Shown: piece after piece, positions 28,625 to 39,216 of the stretch
Layout: the number at the start of each line of letters is the position of its first letter
Numbering within the stretch: position 1 is the stretch's first letter
Source: Halobacillus litoralis
Lineage (GTDB): Bacteria; Bacillota; Bacilli; Bacillales; Halobacillaceae
DNA: 64,000 nt
Reading direction: 5' to 3'
Assembly: GCF_009856415.1 (NCBI RefSeq)
Contig: NZ_WMEZ01000006.1
Span: 179,853 to 243,852 of the forward strand
The notes under the pieces: model-generated
What the model saw: the letters and a program-made list of their open reading frames with translations, nothing else
Told to the model about the DNA's origin: nothing
Databases searched by the model: none
Made by a program: the position numbers and the translations under genes

Positions 28625-30661
28625 ATGAGTAATAAAAGATCAAGAAAAGATGAACAGTTGGATCAGTTCCGGGTGGATGACTCTGGCAAACATATGACGA
28701 CCAACATGGGAGTCAAAGTGTCAGAAGATGAATTTTCACTGAAAGCCGGCGAGCGCGGTCCGACTTTAATGGAGGACTTTTATTTTCGTGAAAAAATGAC
28801 GCATTTCGACCATGAGCGTATCCCAGAGCGTATCGTACACGCTAGAGGTTTTTCTGCGCATGGTGAATTTCAATTATATGAATCTCTTGAAAAATATACT
28901 AAAGCAGACTTCCTAAATGATACATCAAAAACAACGCCGACGTTTGTAAGGTTCTCAACGGTTGCAGGTTCCAAGGGCTCCGCAGAAACGGTACGTGATG
29001 CACGAGGATTTGCAACGAAATTTTACACAGAAGAAGGAAACTATGACTTAGTCGGAAATAACATACCTGTCTTCTTTATCCAGGATGCCATCAAATTCCC
29101 TGACCTTGTCCATGCCGTTAAACCTGAACCGCATAATGCGATGCCGCAAGCAGCATCCGCCCATGATACGTTCTGGGATTTCGTAGGACAAAACCAGGAA
29201 TCAGCTCATATGGTGATGTGGACGATGTCCGATCGTGCGATTCCTAGAAGCCTGCGTATGATGGAAGGTTTCGGAGTTCACACGTTCCGTTTAGTCAACA
29301 AAGAAGGAAAGGCCCACTTTGTTAAATTCCACTGGAAGCCTGTCCTAGGCACACACTCGCTTGTATGGGATGAAGCGCAAAAGATCAACGGGAAAGATCC
29401 GGACTTCCATCGCGGTGACCTTTATAACTCGATTGAAGATGGAGATTACCCAGAGTACGAGCTCGGAATCCAGGTCATTCCTGAGGAAGATGAATTCAAG
29501 TTTGATTTTGATATCCTTGACCCTACAAAACTATGGCCGGAGGAGGATGTCCCTGTTCAGATTGTCGGTAAAATGACACTGAACCGTAACGTCGATAATG
29601 TGTTTGCTGAGAATGAGCAGGTAGCTTATCACCCTGGTAACGTCGTTCCGGGCATTGATTTTACCAATGACCCATTGTTGCAGGGGCGTCTGCATTCCTA
29701 CACAGATACCCAGTTGATCCGCCTTGGAGGCCCGAACTTCCATGAGCTTCCGATCAACCGCCCTGTCTGTCCGTTCTTCAACAACCAGCGTGATGGTTAC
29801 GGACGTCAGACCATCAATAAAGGCCAAGTGAGCTATCATAAGAATTCTCTCGCGAAAAACACTCCAGCACCTGCGAGCGAAGAAGATGGTGGTTATGCTC
29901 ATTATCAAGAGAGGGTAGAAGGGCATAAGATCCGTGCACGGAGCAATAGTTTCAAAGATCACTTCTCTCAAGCTACCCTGTTTTGGAACAGCATGAGTGA
30001 CCATGAAAAAGAGCATCTCATCAATGCGTTCAGCTTTGAACTCGGAAAAGTGGAAAGCGAAGCCGTGCGTGAAGAAGCCGTGAAAATGTTTGCTAACGTA
30101 AGCCTTGAGCTTGCACAAGGATTTGCTAAGAATATTGGTGTCACTCCTCCAGAGAGCGGCGGATCAGATGTGAAGAAATCTTCTCCTGCACTCAGCCAGG
30201 CGAATACCGTTCACAAGCCATCCACTCGTAAAGTGGGCGTTATTTTAGCCAACGGATTCAACGGGAAAGATGTCACTCAAGCACTGAAGGAGCTTTCCTC
30301 AGAAGGAATCATGACAGAAATCATTAGTGACAAGCAGGGAATGGTCAAAGGAGATGACGGTTCAGAACTTAAAGTCGATCACACCTTCCTTACTACTGAT
30401 TCTGTTTTGTATGATGCGATGTACGCGGTCGGTGGAAGCAATGAGGAAGAGGCGTTCAAGAAGCATGCCTCCCATTTCCTTAACGAAGCATTCTCTCACT
30501 ACAAACCGCTTGGGGCTACCCACAATGCTGTTCAGTGGTTGAGCGATAACAAGCTCGCTGATCACAGTGGTGTCGTAGCTGGTGATGATGTCAAAGGCTT
30601 CACAGAAGATTTTGTACAGGCAGTCGCTGCCCATCGTCACTGGGATCGTCAATTAATTTAA
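28625..30661 (+). CDS. katE: Large-subunit catalase (HPII type)
   Basis: A 678-residue clade-2 catalase. The heme-pocket motifs are visible in order: distal histidine [12 protein letters not shown], the asparagine motif [12 protein letters not shown], and proximal tyrosine [18 protein letters not shown]. After about residue 520 a flavodoxin/DJ-1-like C-terminal domain follows ([16 protein letters not shown]), as in E. coli HPII and B. subtilis KatE. It decomposes H2O2 in the cytoplasm. The frame continues upstream, but AAGGAGGAG and the ATG at 28625 fix the start. Confidence 0.97.
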   Translation: MSNKRSRKDEQLDQFRVDDSGKHMTTNMGVKVSEDEFSLKAGERGPTLMEDFYFREKMTHFDHERIPERIVHARGFSAHGEFQLYESLEKYTKADFLNDTSKTTPTFVRFSTVAGSKGSAETVRDARGFATKFYTEEGNYDLVGNNIPVFFIQDAIKFPDLVHAVKPEPHNAMPQAASAHDTFWDFVGQNQESAHMVMWTMSDRAIPRSLRMMEGFGVHTFRLVNKEGKAHFVKFHWKPVLGTHSLVWDEAQKINGKDPDFHRGDLYNSIEDGDYPEYELGIQVIPEEDEFKFDFDILDPTKLWPEEDVPVQIVGKMTLNRNVDNVFAENEQVAYHPGNVVPGIDFTNDPLLQGRLHSYTDTQLIRLGGPNFHELPINRPVCPFFNNQRDGYGRQTINKGQVSYHKNSLAKNTPAPASEEDGGYAHYQERVEGHKIRARSNSFKDHFSQATLFWNSMSDHEKEHLINAFSFELGKVESEAVREEAVKMFANVSLELAQGFAKNIGVTPPESGGSDVKKSSPALSQANTVHKPSTRKVGVILANGFNGKDVTQALKELSSEGIMTEIISDKQGMVKGDDGSELKVDHTFLTTDSVLYDAMYAVGGSNEEEAFKKHASHFLNEAFSHYKPLGATHNAVQWLSDNKLADHSGVVAGDDVKGFTEDFVQAVAAHRHWDRQLI

Positions 30662-30665
30662 CAAC

Positions 30666-30711
30666 AAACCCCGCCGCCCTTCTTTCACCCTGGGGCCGGC
30701 GGGGTTTTTAT
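30666..30711 (+). terminator. Terminator of katE
   Basis: AACCCCGCCGCCC pairs with GGGGCCGGCGGGGTT, followed by a T run. Confidence 0.92.
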
Positions 30712-30876
30712 TTGACTCACATAAACGCTAACCCTAAAGGGTTGTCCTCATTCCACTATCTAGATCCAACGAAAAACATTTATCAAATAATAAATAAACC
30801 ATAGCCCAAAAGCCATTGGTTCTTCAAAATTGGTAGCGACCTGAAAGGGAAAAAGGGACGATTTTTCGTATAGTTT

Positions 30877-30903
30877 GTTTAAATCTCGTGATGATAAGGG
30901 AAA
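30877..30903 (+). promoter_or_regulatory. Sigma-B-like promoter of the 22-residue peptide
   Basis: GTTTAA, a 15-base spacer and GGGAAA. The -35 box is perfect and the -10 box has two mismatches. It lies about 40 bases before the small coding sequence. Confidence 0.45.
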
Positions 30904-30939
30904 GGATGAATAAATACAAAAAGACGAAGAGGTGATTCC

Positions 30940-31008
30940 ATGATTCGTACAATTTTAATGATCATCGGTTTAATTGTTGTGATTAGCTTCATTATTTCCC
31001 TGCTATAA
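30940..31008 (+). CDS. 22-residue membrane peptide
   Basis: MIRTILMIIGLIVVISFIIS followed by LL and stop: a single hydrophobic helix with one basic residue at the start. The start has a good Shine-Dalgarno (AGAGGTGATTCC). It has its own candidate promoter upstream and a clean terminator downstream, so it looks like a real monocistronic gene. Similar short hydrophobic proteins are stress-regulated in Bacillus. Function unknown. Confidence 0.65.
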   Translation: MIRTILMIIGLIVVISFIISLL

Positions 31009-31033
31009 TACTTAACTTAATAAGATTAAAAGT

Positions 31034-31065
31034 AAGTGGCCGGTTTCTATACTTGGCCACTTTTT
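31034..31065 (+). terminator. Terminator of the 22-residue peptide gene
   Basis: AAGTGGCC pairs with GGCCACTT across a 13-base loop and is followed by TTTC. Confidence 0.85.
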
Positions 31066-31202
31066 CATTCTTCAGGCTTTGATAGTCTCTGAATTTTCTG
31101 GATTTGGAAGCTTATACAATCGGGAGCATTTATGGGGTAGAGTTCAGCCGTTGAGGAAAATCCGGTATAATGAGATCACATGATTATAAGGAGGACAATA
31201 AG

Positions 31203-32552
31203 GTGAAGGAAGCCATTGAGTTACATAAAGATCAGTTTATTGAAGAATTAAAACAGTATTTAAGTATTCCGAGCATTTCTTCCTTGTCTAAACATAAAGA
31301 AGACGTTAAAAAGGCGGCGGATTGGACGGCTGATGCTCTGCAAGAAGCCGGATTGGAGAATGTGGAGATCATCCCTACAGAGGGGCATCCGATCGTTTAT
31401 GCGGATTGGCTTCATGCAGAAGGAAAGCCGACGATTCTTGTGTACGGCCATTATGACGTACAGCCGGAAGATCCGCTCGACTTATGGGAAACCCCGCCAT
31501 TTGAACCGGTCATCAGAGACGGGAAAATTTTCGCACGGGGGGCTACGGATGATAAAGGTCAGCTGTTTATCCATATCAAAGCCGTCGATCTTCTTATGAA
31601 AGAAATGGGCGAGCTTCCCGTCAATGTGAAGTTTGTCATTGAGGGAGAAGAGGAAATCGCAAGCCCGAATCTTGGCCCTTTCATTCAGGAGAATGAGGAA
31701 AAGCTTGCTTGTGATGCGGTGGTCATTAGCGATACGTCCTTTAGCAAGAAAGGGCAACCGGCTATCTGTACATCTTTACGCGGTGCTTTAGCCATGGAGA
31801 TGACCGTTACAACCGCCAACTCGGATTTACATTCCGGCACCTATGGCGGTGGCGTACCAAATTCGATTCATGCCCTTGTCCAACTGGTGGATTCCCTGCA
31901 TGAAGAAAATGGCCGTATTGCCGTTGACGGATTTTACGAGGGTGTTCCAGAACCTACAGAAGCTTTAAGAAAAGAAGTAGCGGAAGTCCCCTTCAATGAA
32001 GAACGTACAAGACAAGAACTTGAGCTTGATGAACTTTTCGGAGAGGCAGGGTTCACTTTCCAAGAGCGTGTCGGCATCCGACCAACGCTTGAAATTAACG
32101 GAATTACAGGAGGCTTTCAAGGCGAAGGGTTGAAAACGATCGTCCCTAAAGAAGCGAGTGCGAAAATTAGCTGTCGTCTCGTTGGCAAGCAGGATCCCCA
32201 GGCGATTTTTGAGGCGATCCAACGGCATGTAGCTGACCACCGACCAGTGGGTGCGAAGGTTGACCTTCATCAGTACATTAAAGCTGACCCTGTGGCAATT
32301 GATTCAAAAAATCCTTATATCCAAAAAGCGGCAGATGCTTTTGAGAGTGTGTATGACGTGCGTCCTCTCTTTCCGAAAGAGGGCGGGTCGATCCCGATTG
32401 TTGAAGTTTTCGGTCGAGTGTTAAATGCCCCGGTCGTTTTGATGGGCTTCGGACTTCCAACGGAAAATTTGCATGCACCAAATGAACATTTTCATCTTGA
32501 GAATTTCACGAAAGGGATGGAAACGGTTTGTAAATACCTTCAAGAGTTATAA
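31203..32552 (+). CDS. M20-family dipeptidase
   Basis: A 449-residue zinc metallopeptidase of the M20 (ArgE/DapE/CPG2/carnosinase) family. The metal ligands and catalytic residues are visible: VYGHYDVQPEDP, FARGATDDKGQ, EGEEEIASP and VISDTSF. PSISSLSKHKED at the N-terminus is typical, and the lid/dimerisation domain lies around residues 200-340. It probably cleaves dipeptides in the cytoplasm. AAGGAGG at 31189-31195 favours the GTG at 31203 over the ATG at 31170. Confidence 0.93.
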   Translation: MKEAIELHKDQFIEELKQYLSIPSISSLSKHKEDVKKAADWTADALQEAGLENVEIIPTEGHPIVYADWLHAEGKPTILVYGHYDVQPEDPLDLWETPPFEPVIRDGKIFARGATDDKGQLFIHIKAVDLLMKEMGELPVNVKFVIEGEEEIASPNLGPFIQENEEKLACDAVVISDTSFSKKGQPAICTSLRGALAMEMTVTTANSDLHSGTYGGGVPNSIHALVQLVDSLHEENGRIAVDGFYEGVPEPTEALRKEVAEVPFNEERTRQELELDELFGEAGFTFQERVGIRPTLEINGITGGFQGEGLKTIVPKEASAKISCRLVGKQDPQAIFEAIQRHVADHRPVGAKVDLHQYIKADPVAIDSKNPYIQKAADAFESVYDVRPLFPKEGGSIPIVEVFGRVLNAPVVLMGFGLPTENLHAPNEHFHLENFTKGMETVCKYLQEL

Positions 32553-32559
32553 AGGAAAA

Positions 32560-32590
32560 AGGCTGAGAATGAAGTTCTCAGCCTTTTTTA
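32560..32590 (+). terminator. Terminator shared by the dipeptidase and GrpB genes
   Basis: AGGCTGAGAA pairs with TTCTCAGCCT and is followed by TTTTT on the plus strand. On the minus strand the stop codon of the GrpB gene lies inside this hairpin. Confidence 0.88.
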
Positions 32591-33213
32591 TATGCATGAT
32601 TAAGTATGGATTGGATGAAGGGCCCTTTTTTCTCTGTGTAAACCGATCGTTCTTCTCTATAGGATTCAGCCAACTGCTTTTTTAAAGATTCATAGGCAAG
32701 GACGGATCCCGGGTTCGCTCGTAAATGATCTCGAAATGTAATTTTTTCTTCCCACTCTGAGCCTTTCCATTCACAGATGTGCAAGTGGAAGGTGTCGTTC
32801 GTATCGGTCTCTTTTTTGAAAAAACGTCTTGCCCTTAATTCGGGCTTAGGGACATATTCATACCCTGCTTGTGAAAGGGGTTGGATGTAGCGTGTGAACT
32901 CATCAAGGCTTTCCACCCCTAATAGAATATCAATAATAGGCTTTGCGGAAAGGTTTGGAACAGAAGTACTTCCGATATGCTCGATGGGAATAGTCGGATC
33001 ACCAAGTTGTTGCAGAATGACGTTTTTTTCACTAGCGAATGTTTCGGGCCAATTGGATTGATAAGGGGAAAGCTGTACACGATTGTTGACCTTCCGTTCG
33101 TCACAAGAGAAACATTTTAGTGTTTTGTTAGCTGACAAAACACCATTCAAGAACCCATTTTCACAATAGATGGTAGTGCCGCATTCAGCACACGTGCCCA
33201 CTTTTTCATGCAA
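32578..33213 (-). CDS. GrpB family protein with Cys-rich N-terminal extension
   Basis: A 211-residue protein. The C-terminal about 165 residues form a GrpB/UPF0157 domain, a nucleotidyltransferase-fold family (LSPYQSNWPETFASEKNVIL, PIEHIGSTSVPNLSAKPI, IDILLGVESL). The first about 45 residues add a CAECGTTIYC...CFSCDE module that looks like a zinc-binding knuckle; standard GrpB proteins lack it. Reading could begin at a TTG at 33267, but no Shine-Dalgarno fits there. The TTG at 33213 with GGGAGTG upstream is better placed. Function not known. Confidence 0.82.
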   Translation of the reverse strand: MHEKVGTCAECGTTIYCENGFLNGVLSANKTLKCFSCDERKVNNRVQLSPYQSNWPETFASEKNVILQQLGDPTIPIEHIGSTSVPNLSAKPIIDILLGVESLDEFTRYIQPLSQAGYEYVPKPELRARRFFKKETDTNDTFHLHICEWKGSEWEEKITFRDHLRANPGSVLAYESLKKQLAESYREERSVYTEKKGPFIQSILNHAYKKG

Positions 33214-33321
33214 GACGGTCACTCCCTTACCTCTTAGATTTTGGATAAGTCTGTCTTTTTTTGTCAAAACGAAACGTTAAAATGTTAGAATAGTAGAAAG
33301 ATACTAGTTAGGAGGATGATC

Positions 33322-34251
33322 ATGGAACAACTACAGACAAAGCCGAAGACGTTTGGCGAGATACTTGATCATACATTCAGTATATCAAAGAAAAACTTCG
33401 GTCCTTTATTTCTCACCTTACTCATTATATTTGCGCCCCTCTACATATTTGATTACTTATTCATGGTGCTGAGCGGGATCAGCTTATTCCGCGGAACGTC
33501 AGGAGGAGGATTCACAGAAGGGGTCCTAAACAACCTTGATACGGCAGCGGCTACCCAGGAGCTTGTGGCGACGAATCTTGGAATCGGTATGGAAATGTTG
33601 TATTTATTTGTTTCTACTGTTCTTGCCATTATCATCTATCCGATTGCCCAGGCATCGGTTATTGTCGCGACGAGTAAAGCACTTAAGAATGAAACCTGGT
33701 CCAAAGGTCAGGCGATTAAAGGGGCGTTCTCAAGGTTTTGGCCGCTCATCGGAAGCACAGCCTTGATGGGAGTCATATTCGGAGTCGCCGTCTTCATCGG
33801 GTTTCTCCTTTTCGGTATTTTAGGAGGCATCAGCTTTGCCAGGGATGGCTTTGGAGTAGGATTCATCATGTCGATCATCTTCGGTCTGTTGTTTTTCGCA
33901 GCGGTCGCTTTTTTTGTGACTAAACTGAGCATGTTTTTTGGAGCGATTGTTTTTCAAAAGGTCGCCCCAGGCTTTTCAAAAAGCTGGCAGCTGACGAAAG
34001 GACGCTTCTGGTTCACATTCGGATTGTTCATCGTCTTCTTCATCATCACCATTTTGCTTACTTCCGTAATGGAGGGGGTCTCTGCGCTTCTTTTAGGTGG
34101 CAGTCTTCTCGGTCGTGTGCTGACGGACCTTGCTTCGATCATTACGACACTGTTTATGATGGTCGGTTATACGGTTCTGTTTTTTGACTTGAAAACAAGG
34201 AACGAAGCGGATGATTTGAAAGATATGATTGCTTCTTACAAAGAATCATGA
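33322..34251 (+). CDS. Polytopic membrane protein, first gene of the MoxR cluster
   Basis: A 309-residue protein with a conserved cytoplasmic start (KPKTFGEILDHTFSISKKNF) and about five or six hydrophobic segments, ending in a polar tail (DLKTRNEADDLKDMIASYKE). The first motif resembles glycerophosphodiester-phosphodiesterase membrane-domain and DUF975-like proteins. AGGAGG (33310-33315) leaves no space before the ATG at 33316, so the next ATG at 33322 is chosen. It starts a tightly packed run of genes with DUF4129, DUF4350, MoxR and DUF58. Function unknown. Confidence 0.75.
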   Translation: MEQLQTKPKTFGEILDHTFSISKKNFGPLFLTLLIIFAPLYIFDYLFMVLSGISLFRGTSGGGFTEGVLNNLDTAAATQELVATNLGIGMEMLYLFVSTVLAIIIYPIAQASVIVATSKALKNETWSKGQAIKGAFSRFWPLIGSTALMGVIFGVAVFIGFLLFGILGGISFARDGFGVGFIMSIIFGLLFFAAVAFFVTKLSMFFGAIVFQKVAPGFSKSWQLTKGRFWFTFGLFIVFFIITILLTSVMEGVSALLLGGSLLGRVLTDLASIITTLFMMVGYTVLFFDLKTRNEADDLKDMIASYKES

Positions 34252-34266
34252 ACGTAGGTGAATCGT

Positions 34267-34905
34267 GTGAGTCGATCAAATGATGGAAAAGAACAACTGA
34301 AGGAAATTCTCGATCGTCCAGAGTATCAAGCGTATGAGCAGGAATCTCAGACGGCGAGTCAACGTCTTTTGGATGTCGTTGCCCAGTGGGTGAAAGAGTT
34401 GCTTGAGACATGGTTTCCTAATTTCCAAGTCTCTGATTCTGCCATCAACGGGTGGATCTATTTTTTTGGTTTCATCGGAATTGGCATCCTCTTATTTCTT
34501 TTCATCAAAGTTATGGGGCGCCTCTCAAGTGAGAAGAAGTTGTCTCAAAAGCGTACATTCAGCGTAACTTCAGACTTGGCATGGTCATCAGAAAAGCATG
34601 TAGAGGAAGCGGATGCGCGTGCGGCAGATGGTCAATTTTCTGAAGCGGCCCGTCATGTATTCCTCGGTATGTTGTTGGATTTTGATGCTCGGGGTCTTGT
34701 TGAGGTGAAAACATGGAAGACGAACGGCGACTATGAAAAGGAACTGCAGGACTCAGATCATACGCTCGTTGCTGATTTTTCTTTTCTTGCGAAGATCTTT
34801 GATCAAATCACCTATGGAAACCGTACCCTTCAGAAAGAGGAGTTTGCTGAATTCCGCTTCCGAGCATTTCAGTGGATGGATCAAGAAGGGAGGAAAGATG
34901 CGTGA
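34267..34905 (+). CDS. DUF4129 domain protein
   Basis: A 212-residue protein with a single membrane helix (INGWIYFFGFIGIGILLFLFI) and a cytoplasmic C-terminal DUF4129 domain (RAADGQFSEAARHVFLGMLL, LTGDYE-like KTNGDYEKEL, FDQITYGNRTLQKEEF). The domain is regularly found beside MoxR and DUF58 genes. GTG at 34267 preceded by TAGGTG is preferred over the GTG at 34258. It overlaps the next gene by four bases. Confidence 0.85.
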   Translation: MSRSNDGKEQLKEILDRPEYQAYEQESQTASQRLLDVVAQWVKELLETWFPNFQVSDSAINGWIYFFGFIGIGILLFLFIKVMGRLSSEKKLSQKRTFSVTSDLAWSSEKHVEEADARAADGQFSEAARHVFLGMLLDFDARGLVEVKTWKTNGDYEKELQDSDHTLVADFSFLAKIFDQITYGNRTLQKEEFAEFRFRAFQWMDQEGRKDA

Positions 34906-36029
34906 ACACTACAAAGAAAACGTGGCTTTGGGTCGCCGTCACCTTTACCCTTCTTGCAGGCGTTCTCTATTGGCTCTCCAGTGGACGTCCAGAACCGTAC
35001 CCTCCTTATTTATCTGAGTCCCCTTCACAGACGGGAACCAAAGCTTTTTACACGCTTCTTGAAGAACAAGGCGAGGAACCTGCACGCTGGAATAGCGAAC
35101 CGGGCCGGTTACCAGAAGCAAGTGGCCGACAAACGCTTTTAATGATTGAACCTTATTCCACTGTCAGCGGAGATGAGATGCGTCAGTATGAAAAGTGGAT
35201 GGAAGAGGGGAATACCATCTGGCTGATGAAAAACAACCCTGTCGGTTATTTTGATACCCAAGTAGACTATGGGGTTTTACCTGCAGGGGAAACGAGGGTG
35301 GAGGATGAGAAAGGTCGTACATATACCGTAGAGGTTCAACAGGAGCACCGGCTGCAGACGAAAGAGTCGGATAATGTGCTTTTGAGTGATCGTCAAGGGG
35401 TGCTGGCCTATGAGCGCTCTTATGGGGAGGGTGGGCTGATTGTTGGCATGAATCCGAATTGGTTCACAAATGGATGGGTCTCGGACCGTGAACATTATGA
35501 AGTGATCACTTCCATATTAGAATCAGAAGCCGGATCCAGCAGGATTTGGTTTGATGAATATATCCATGGACAGGACGGTTTATTTGCCGATTTGGACGTC
35601 TACCCGAAGTGGTTGCTCGTCTTTACCCTTCAGCTTGCTTTGTTCATGCTTTTCTTTTTGTGGATGCAGGGGAAAAGGTTCGGTCCTTCCTTCATGCCGC
35701 GAGAAGCGGTCGTACGGTTTGGTGATGAACGCCTGCAGGCTCTTGCTGCCTGGTACCGGAAAGGTGAGTTTTACAGAGTGTCGCTGGCCGTCCAGGAATC
35801 CTACCTGCGAAAACTGTTACAGGAGCGATTTGGTATATCATCCCATGCTTCCTGGCAGGAAATTCGTCACACGCTATCGTATCGGTTGAATGAGCAGGAC
35901 TATCAGGATTGGGAGAAATGGACGAAAACGGTGGAGCCGTTGGAAAACGTAACTGATGTAGATAAAAAGGCATTTTTAGATTGGTCGCATACGTTCGATC
36001 AGATGAGGAAAGAGGTGCAAGGGTCATGA
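34902..36029 (+). CDS. DUF4350 domain protein
   Basis: A 375-residue protein with an N-terminal membrane helix ([19 protein letters not shown]), an extracellular-type DUF4350 region ([32 protein letters not shown]) and a second helix near residue 235-255 ([19 protein letters not shown]) followed by a cytoplasmic tail. GTG at 34902 overlaps the DUF4129 stop (GTGA) and has GGGAGG upstream. It is coupled to the next gene through ATGA. These genes are thought to act with MoxR; the role is unproven. Confidence 0.85.
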   Translation: MNTTKKTWLWVAVTFTLLAGVLYWLSSGRPEPYPPYLSESPSQTGTKAFYTLLEEQGEEPARWNSEPGRLPEASGRQTLLMIEPYSTVSGDEMRQYEKWMEEGNTIWLMKNNPVGYFDTQVDYGVLPAGETRVEDEKGRTYTVEVQQEHRLQTKESDNVLLSDRQGVLAYERSYGEGGLIVGMNPNWFTNGWVSDREHYEVITSILESEAGSSRIWFDEYIHGQDGLFADLDVYPKWLLVFTLQLALFMLFFLWMQGKRFGPSFMPREAVVRFGDERLQALAAWYRKGEFYRVSLAVQESYLRKLLQERFGISSHASWQEIRHTLSYRLNEQDYQDWEKWTKTVEPLENVTDVDKKAFLDWSHTFDQMRKEVQGS

Positions 36030-36955
36030 ACGAAAAATTAACAGAGTTGATACAGGCCTATGAACAAAGAGTGTACGGGCAGTCCGAGAATGTCCGTTTA
36101 ATGCTCGCGTCCGTCCTTGTTGGCGGACATGTGTTGTTAGAAGGTGTGCCTGGTACCGGAAAAACAAAAATGGTCCGAACGTTAGCGAACCTCCTTGGAG
36201 GCGACTTCAAGCGCATTCAGTTCACGCCGGATCTCTTACCGAGCGATATTACGGGAAGCATGATCTACAATATGAAAACCGGTGAATTTGAGACGATGAA
36301 AGGACCTGTGTTTACGAATGTCCTGCTTGCTGATGAAATCAACCGGACACCAGCGAAAACACAAGCTGCTTTGCTTGAAGCGATGGAAGAAAAGCAAATG
36401 ACCATTCAGGGAGAGACGTACACACTTCCGGCTCCTTTCTTCGTTGTCGCGACCCAGAACCCGGTGGAGTTTGAAGGGACGTACCCACTACCGGAAGCGC
36501 AGCAAGATCGCTTTTTGTTCAAATTACATATCGATTTTCCCTCCATGGAAGAAGAAGTGGCCGTGCTTAAACAACAGATGATTCTATCTAAACGAGAGGA
36601 ATCGGTTCAGCCACTAGTGACAGTAGAAGAGTTCAACAGGATTAGTGAAGAGATATCAGGTGTCACGATGACCGACGAAATGTACGGTTACATCATGTCG
36701 ATCGTTCGCAAGACTCGTGAAACGGAATCCATCCGCCATGGAGCAAGTACACGTGCAGCTATTGCCATTGCGAAGGCAGCAAAAGCGTGGGCGTACCTGG
36801 AGTCTCGGGACTACGTCACCCCGGACGATGTCAAAAAAGTCACGCTCGCCTCCTTGAGACACCGGGTGATTTTAGCACCGCATATGGAACTGGAGGGAGT
36901 GACCCATGACCAAATCATTCAAGAACTTGTGGGATCAGTTCCTGTTCCGCGATAA
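36026..36955 (+). CDS. MoxR-family AAA+ ATPase
   Basis: A 309-residue AAA+ protein. Walker A is [15 protein letters not shown], Walker B is [20 protein letters not shown], and the sensor/arginine-finger region [14 protein letters not shown] is present. MoxR ATPases act as chaperones or assembly factors for partner proteins, often von Willebrand/DUF58 proteins such as the one encoded next. The ATG at 36026 overlaps the preceding stop by four bases; the longer frame from 35981 lies within that gene. Confidence 0.95.
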   Translation: MNEKLTELIQAYEQRVYGQSENVRLMLASVLVGGHVLLEGVPGTGKTKMVRTLANLLGGDFKRIQFTPDLLPSDITGSMIYNMKTGEFETMKGPVFTNVLLADEINRTPAKTQAALLEAMEEKQMTIQGETYTLPAPFFVVATQNPVEFEGTYPLPEAQQDRFLFKLHIDFPSMEEEVAVLKQQMILSKREESVQPLVTVEEFNRISEEISGVTMTDEMYGYIMSIVRKTRETESIRHGASTRAAIAIAKAAKAWAYLESRDYVTPDDVKKVTLASLRHRVILAPHMELEGVTHDQIIQELVGSVPVPR

Positions 36956-38264
36956 AGGGATTGTTCCAACGAAACGTCTGCTCGTGCTTATAATCACCTT
37001 ATCATTCGTATTGATTTTACTAACATGGACAGGTCTTTCCTGGCCTCTTATCATCGCTGTAAATGGGGCGATTCTATTATTGAGCTTGGTTGATCTTACT
37101 TTTTCCCCTAAACGGAAAGAGCTTCAAATTCGCAGGGTGATGGATGAAGAAATGGAGCGGGGAATCGAAAATGAGGGCGCTGTGGTGGTCAGGAATGCTT
37201 CCGCCAAAGGAATGACGATGAAAGTCATCGATCATTTTCCGCAATCGTTCAGCCAACCGTTTCCTTTGCAAAAAGAGATTCAGGGACATGAGAAAGTACA
37301 CATCACCTATCCATTTCACGCCGAACAGCGCGGAGAATACATGCTTCCTCACCTACATATTCGATATCATTCTCGCTTTGGTTTATGGGAAAAACAGATG
37401 AGGGTGGAGCAAACCGAGAGGGTGCGGATCATCCCAGATCTCACGGAGAGTAGGAACTTCCTGGAGGACGCGCAGCGTTTCCTACTCTACGAAGGAACAC
37501 GATTGAAGAGACATCAGCTGGGAACAGGAGAGTTCAGTAAAATCCGGTCCTACGTCGTGGGAGATGATATCCGGAAAATCAATTGGAGACAAACCGCCAA
37601 AGTGCAGAGCCTGATGACCAACGAATATGAACCAGAACACGGAAAGTTTGTCACTTTAATGATTGACTGTGGTCGGATGATGGGTGTGGAGCTTGAGGAG
37701 AACAACCGATTAGAGAAGTCTCTTGAGGCTGCGATGACGGTGGCGACCGCTGCCTTGAAGCGCGGCGATTACGTGGCGGTTCTCGCTTTTTCGAAAGACG
37801 TTCATGTGTATGTTCCGCCAGCAAAAGGGATGGCGCATATGCAAACCATCCTGAAAGAAATTTATAACTTGAAAGTCGAAGGGTACGAATCCAACTATAC
37901 GGCTGTATTCCAACACCTGCAGAAGGTGCAAAGCAGGAGAAGCCTTCTTTTATTGTTCAGTGATGTGAGCACTTTTTTATATGAAGAAGCAGCTTTGCAC
38001 TATTTACAACGGTTAAGGCACTCGCATTTGTTCTTAATGATCGGAATCGAAGACAGAGTCATTGATTCCCAGACGAAGCGAGAGCCGGAGGATGTACAGA
38101 CCACATTAGTGAAGACGATGGCTCAAAAGCATGTGTTGGATAAAAAGCAGGAGTTGAAAAAATGGGAACGACAGGGTCTCCAAATGATTGAAGCCCCGGA
38201 AGAGGACCTGGCGGCAGCAGCCGTTTCACACTATATCAACATTATGAACCGTGGACTTCTCTAG
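36906..38264 (+). CDS. DUF58 domain protein
   Basis: A 452-residue protein with two N-terminal membrane helices ([34 protein letters not shown]), a beta-rich region and the DUF58 core ([20 protein letters not shown], then [15 protein letters not shown]), followed by a vWA-like fold ([12 protein letters not shown]...). It overlaps moxR by 50 bases, which indicates tight coupling, and overlaps the convergent SpoIIM-like gene by 23 bases at its end. Likely MoxR client. Confidence 0.92.
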   Translation: MTKSFKNLWDQFLFRDKGIVPTKRLLVLIITLSFVLILLTWTGLSWPLIIAVNGAILLLSLVDLTFSPKRKELQIRRVMDEEMERGIENEGAVVVRNASAKGMTMKVIDHFPQSFSQPFPLQKEIQGHEKVHITYPFHAEQRGEYMLPHLHIRYHSRFGLWEKQMRVEQTERVRIIPDLTESRNFLEDAQRFLLYEGTRLKRHQLGTGEFSKIRSYVVGDDIRKINWRQTAKVQSLMTNEYEPEHGKFVTLMIDCGRMMGVELEENNRLEKSLEAAMTVATAALKRGDYVAVLAFSKDVHVYVPPAKGMAHMQTILKEIYNLKVEGYESNYTAVFQHLQKVQSRRSLLLLFSDVSTFLYEEAALHYLQRLRHSHLFLMIGIEDRVIDSQTKREPEDVQTTLVKTMAQKHVLDKKQELKKWERQGLQMIEAPEEDLAAAAVSHYINIMNRGLL

Positions 38265-39216
38265 TTTTTCCAGCATTGATTCTCCCGAGGATTATGTATG
38301 CCAAAAGCCCGAGGACAGTAATGAATGCAAAGGCATATTTCGCTTCAAGGGATAAGTTAGAAGGGGTGATGTAACCTTCTACAATTCCTGCGATGATAAA
38401 AAGCGGAAGTGTTCCAATCAATAGAAGAACCGATCGGTAGGCATAGGTTTTTAATTGGTAGCTGCGCGTTCGTTTGCCGGGCACCCAGAGCTTATAACCC
38501 ATTAATAGACCTGCACCACCCGCGATGAAAATGGCTGTCAGTTCAATGATTCCATGGGGGACGATATAGGCCCAGAAGTCATAGGCTTTGCCATGAACCA
38601 TGAACAAAGCGGCCAGAGCCCCGACAATGATTCCGTTGTAGATGAGGAGATAAACGGTCAGTAACCCGAAGGTCACGCCTCCGGCAAAAGCAAGAAAAGC
38701 AACTTGGATGTTGTTGGTCATAATTTCCGCTGACATGACAGGAGAATTCACCCCACCGTCCTGGCTGCCGAGCCGGCTCGGATCTACAGCTTGAGCGATG
38801 GAATCAGGCAAAATCGTGTAAAGGCTCATCGGGTCCTGGTAGACAGCAAGAAAAGCAGCTAAACCACCTAAAAAGAACAACATCATGCTGATGACAACGA
38901 ACCTCCATTGCTCACCGATGAGGGTAATGAATGAACTTCCGAACATTCGTTTCAATTGTTTCCAGTTCGATGTGCTTTCCTGGTAAAGCATGTTATGCGC
39001 TTTTGTCACGAGGTCGTTCAAGTAATCGGTCGTTTCTTCTTCTGCAAAGTACGTTTGACTATAAGCAAGATGCTGCGTGACTTTTTGGTACAGGCGCTGG
39101 AACTCTTCCAAATGTTTCGGAGTCCACTGGCGTCTGTTCTTATGTAACATCTGAATCAGTTCTTCTAAACGTTTCCACTCTTCACGGTGGCGTTGGACGA
39201 AAGATCGATAGTTCAT
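38242..39216 (-). CDS. Stage II sporulation protein M-like (DUF95) membrane protein
   Basis: A 324-residue protein. An N-terminal helical domain (REEWKRLEELIQMLHKNRRQ) is followed by about five to six membrane segments with the SpoIIM/DUF95 signatures (TNNIQVAFLAFAGGVTFGLL, YLLIYNGIIVGALAA, YIVPHGIIELTAIFIAGGAG). SpoIIM proper acts in septal peptidoglycan degradation at engulfment, but this longer form is common next to RDD, MoxR and DUF58 genes and may have a different role. It faces the DUF58 gene tail-to-tail and the RDD gene head-to-head. Confidence 0.88.
   Translation of the reverse strand: MNYRSFVQRHREEWKRLEELIQMLHKNRRQWTPKHLEEFQRLYQKVTQHLAYSQTYFAEEETTDYLNDLVTKAHNMLYQESTSNWKQLKRMFGSSFITLIGEQWRFVVISMMLFFLGGLAAFLAVYQDPMSLYTILPDSIAQAVDPSRLGSQDGGVNSPVMSAEIMTNNIQVAFLAFAGGVTFGLLTVYLLIYNGIIVGALAALFMVHGKAYDFWAYIVPHGIIELTAIFIAGGAGLLMGYKLWVPGKRTRSYQLKTYAYRSVLLLIGTLPLFIIAGIVEGYITPSNLSLEAKYAFAFITVLGLLAYIILGRINAGKTREVHGS

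Noticed and set aside
31953..32270. Antisense frames inside the M20 dipeptidase
   Set aside because: They are shadows of a conserved coding sequence and carry no independent start signal.
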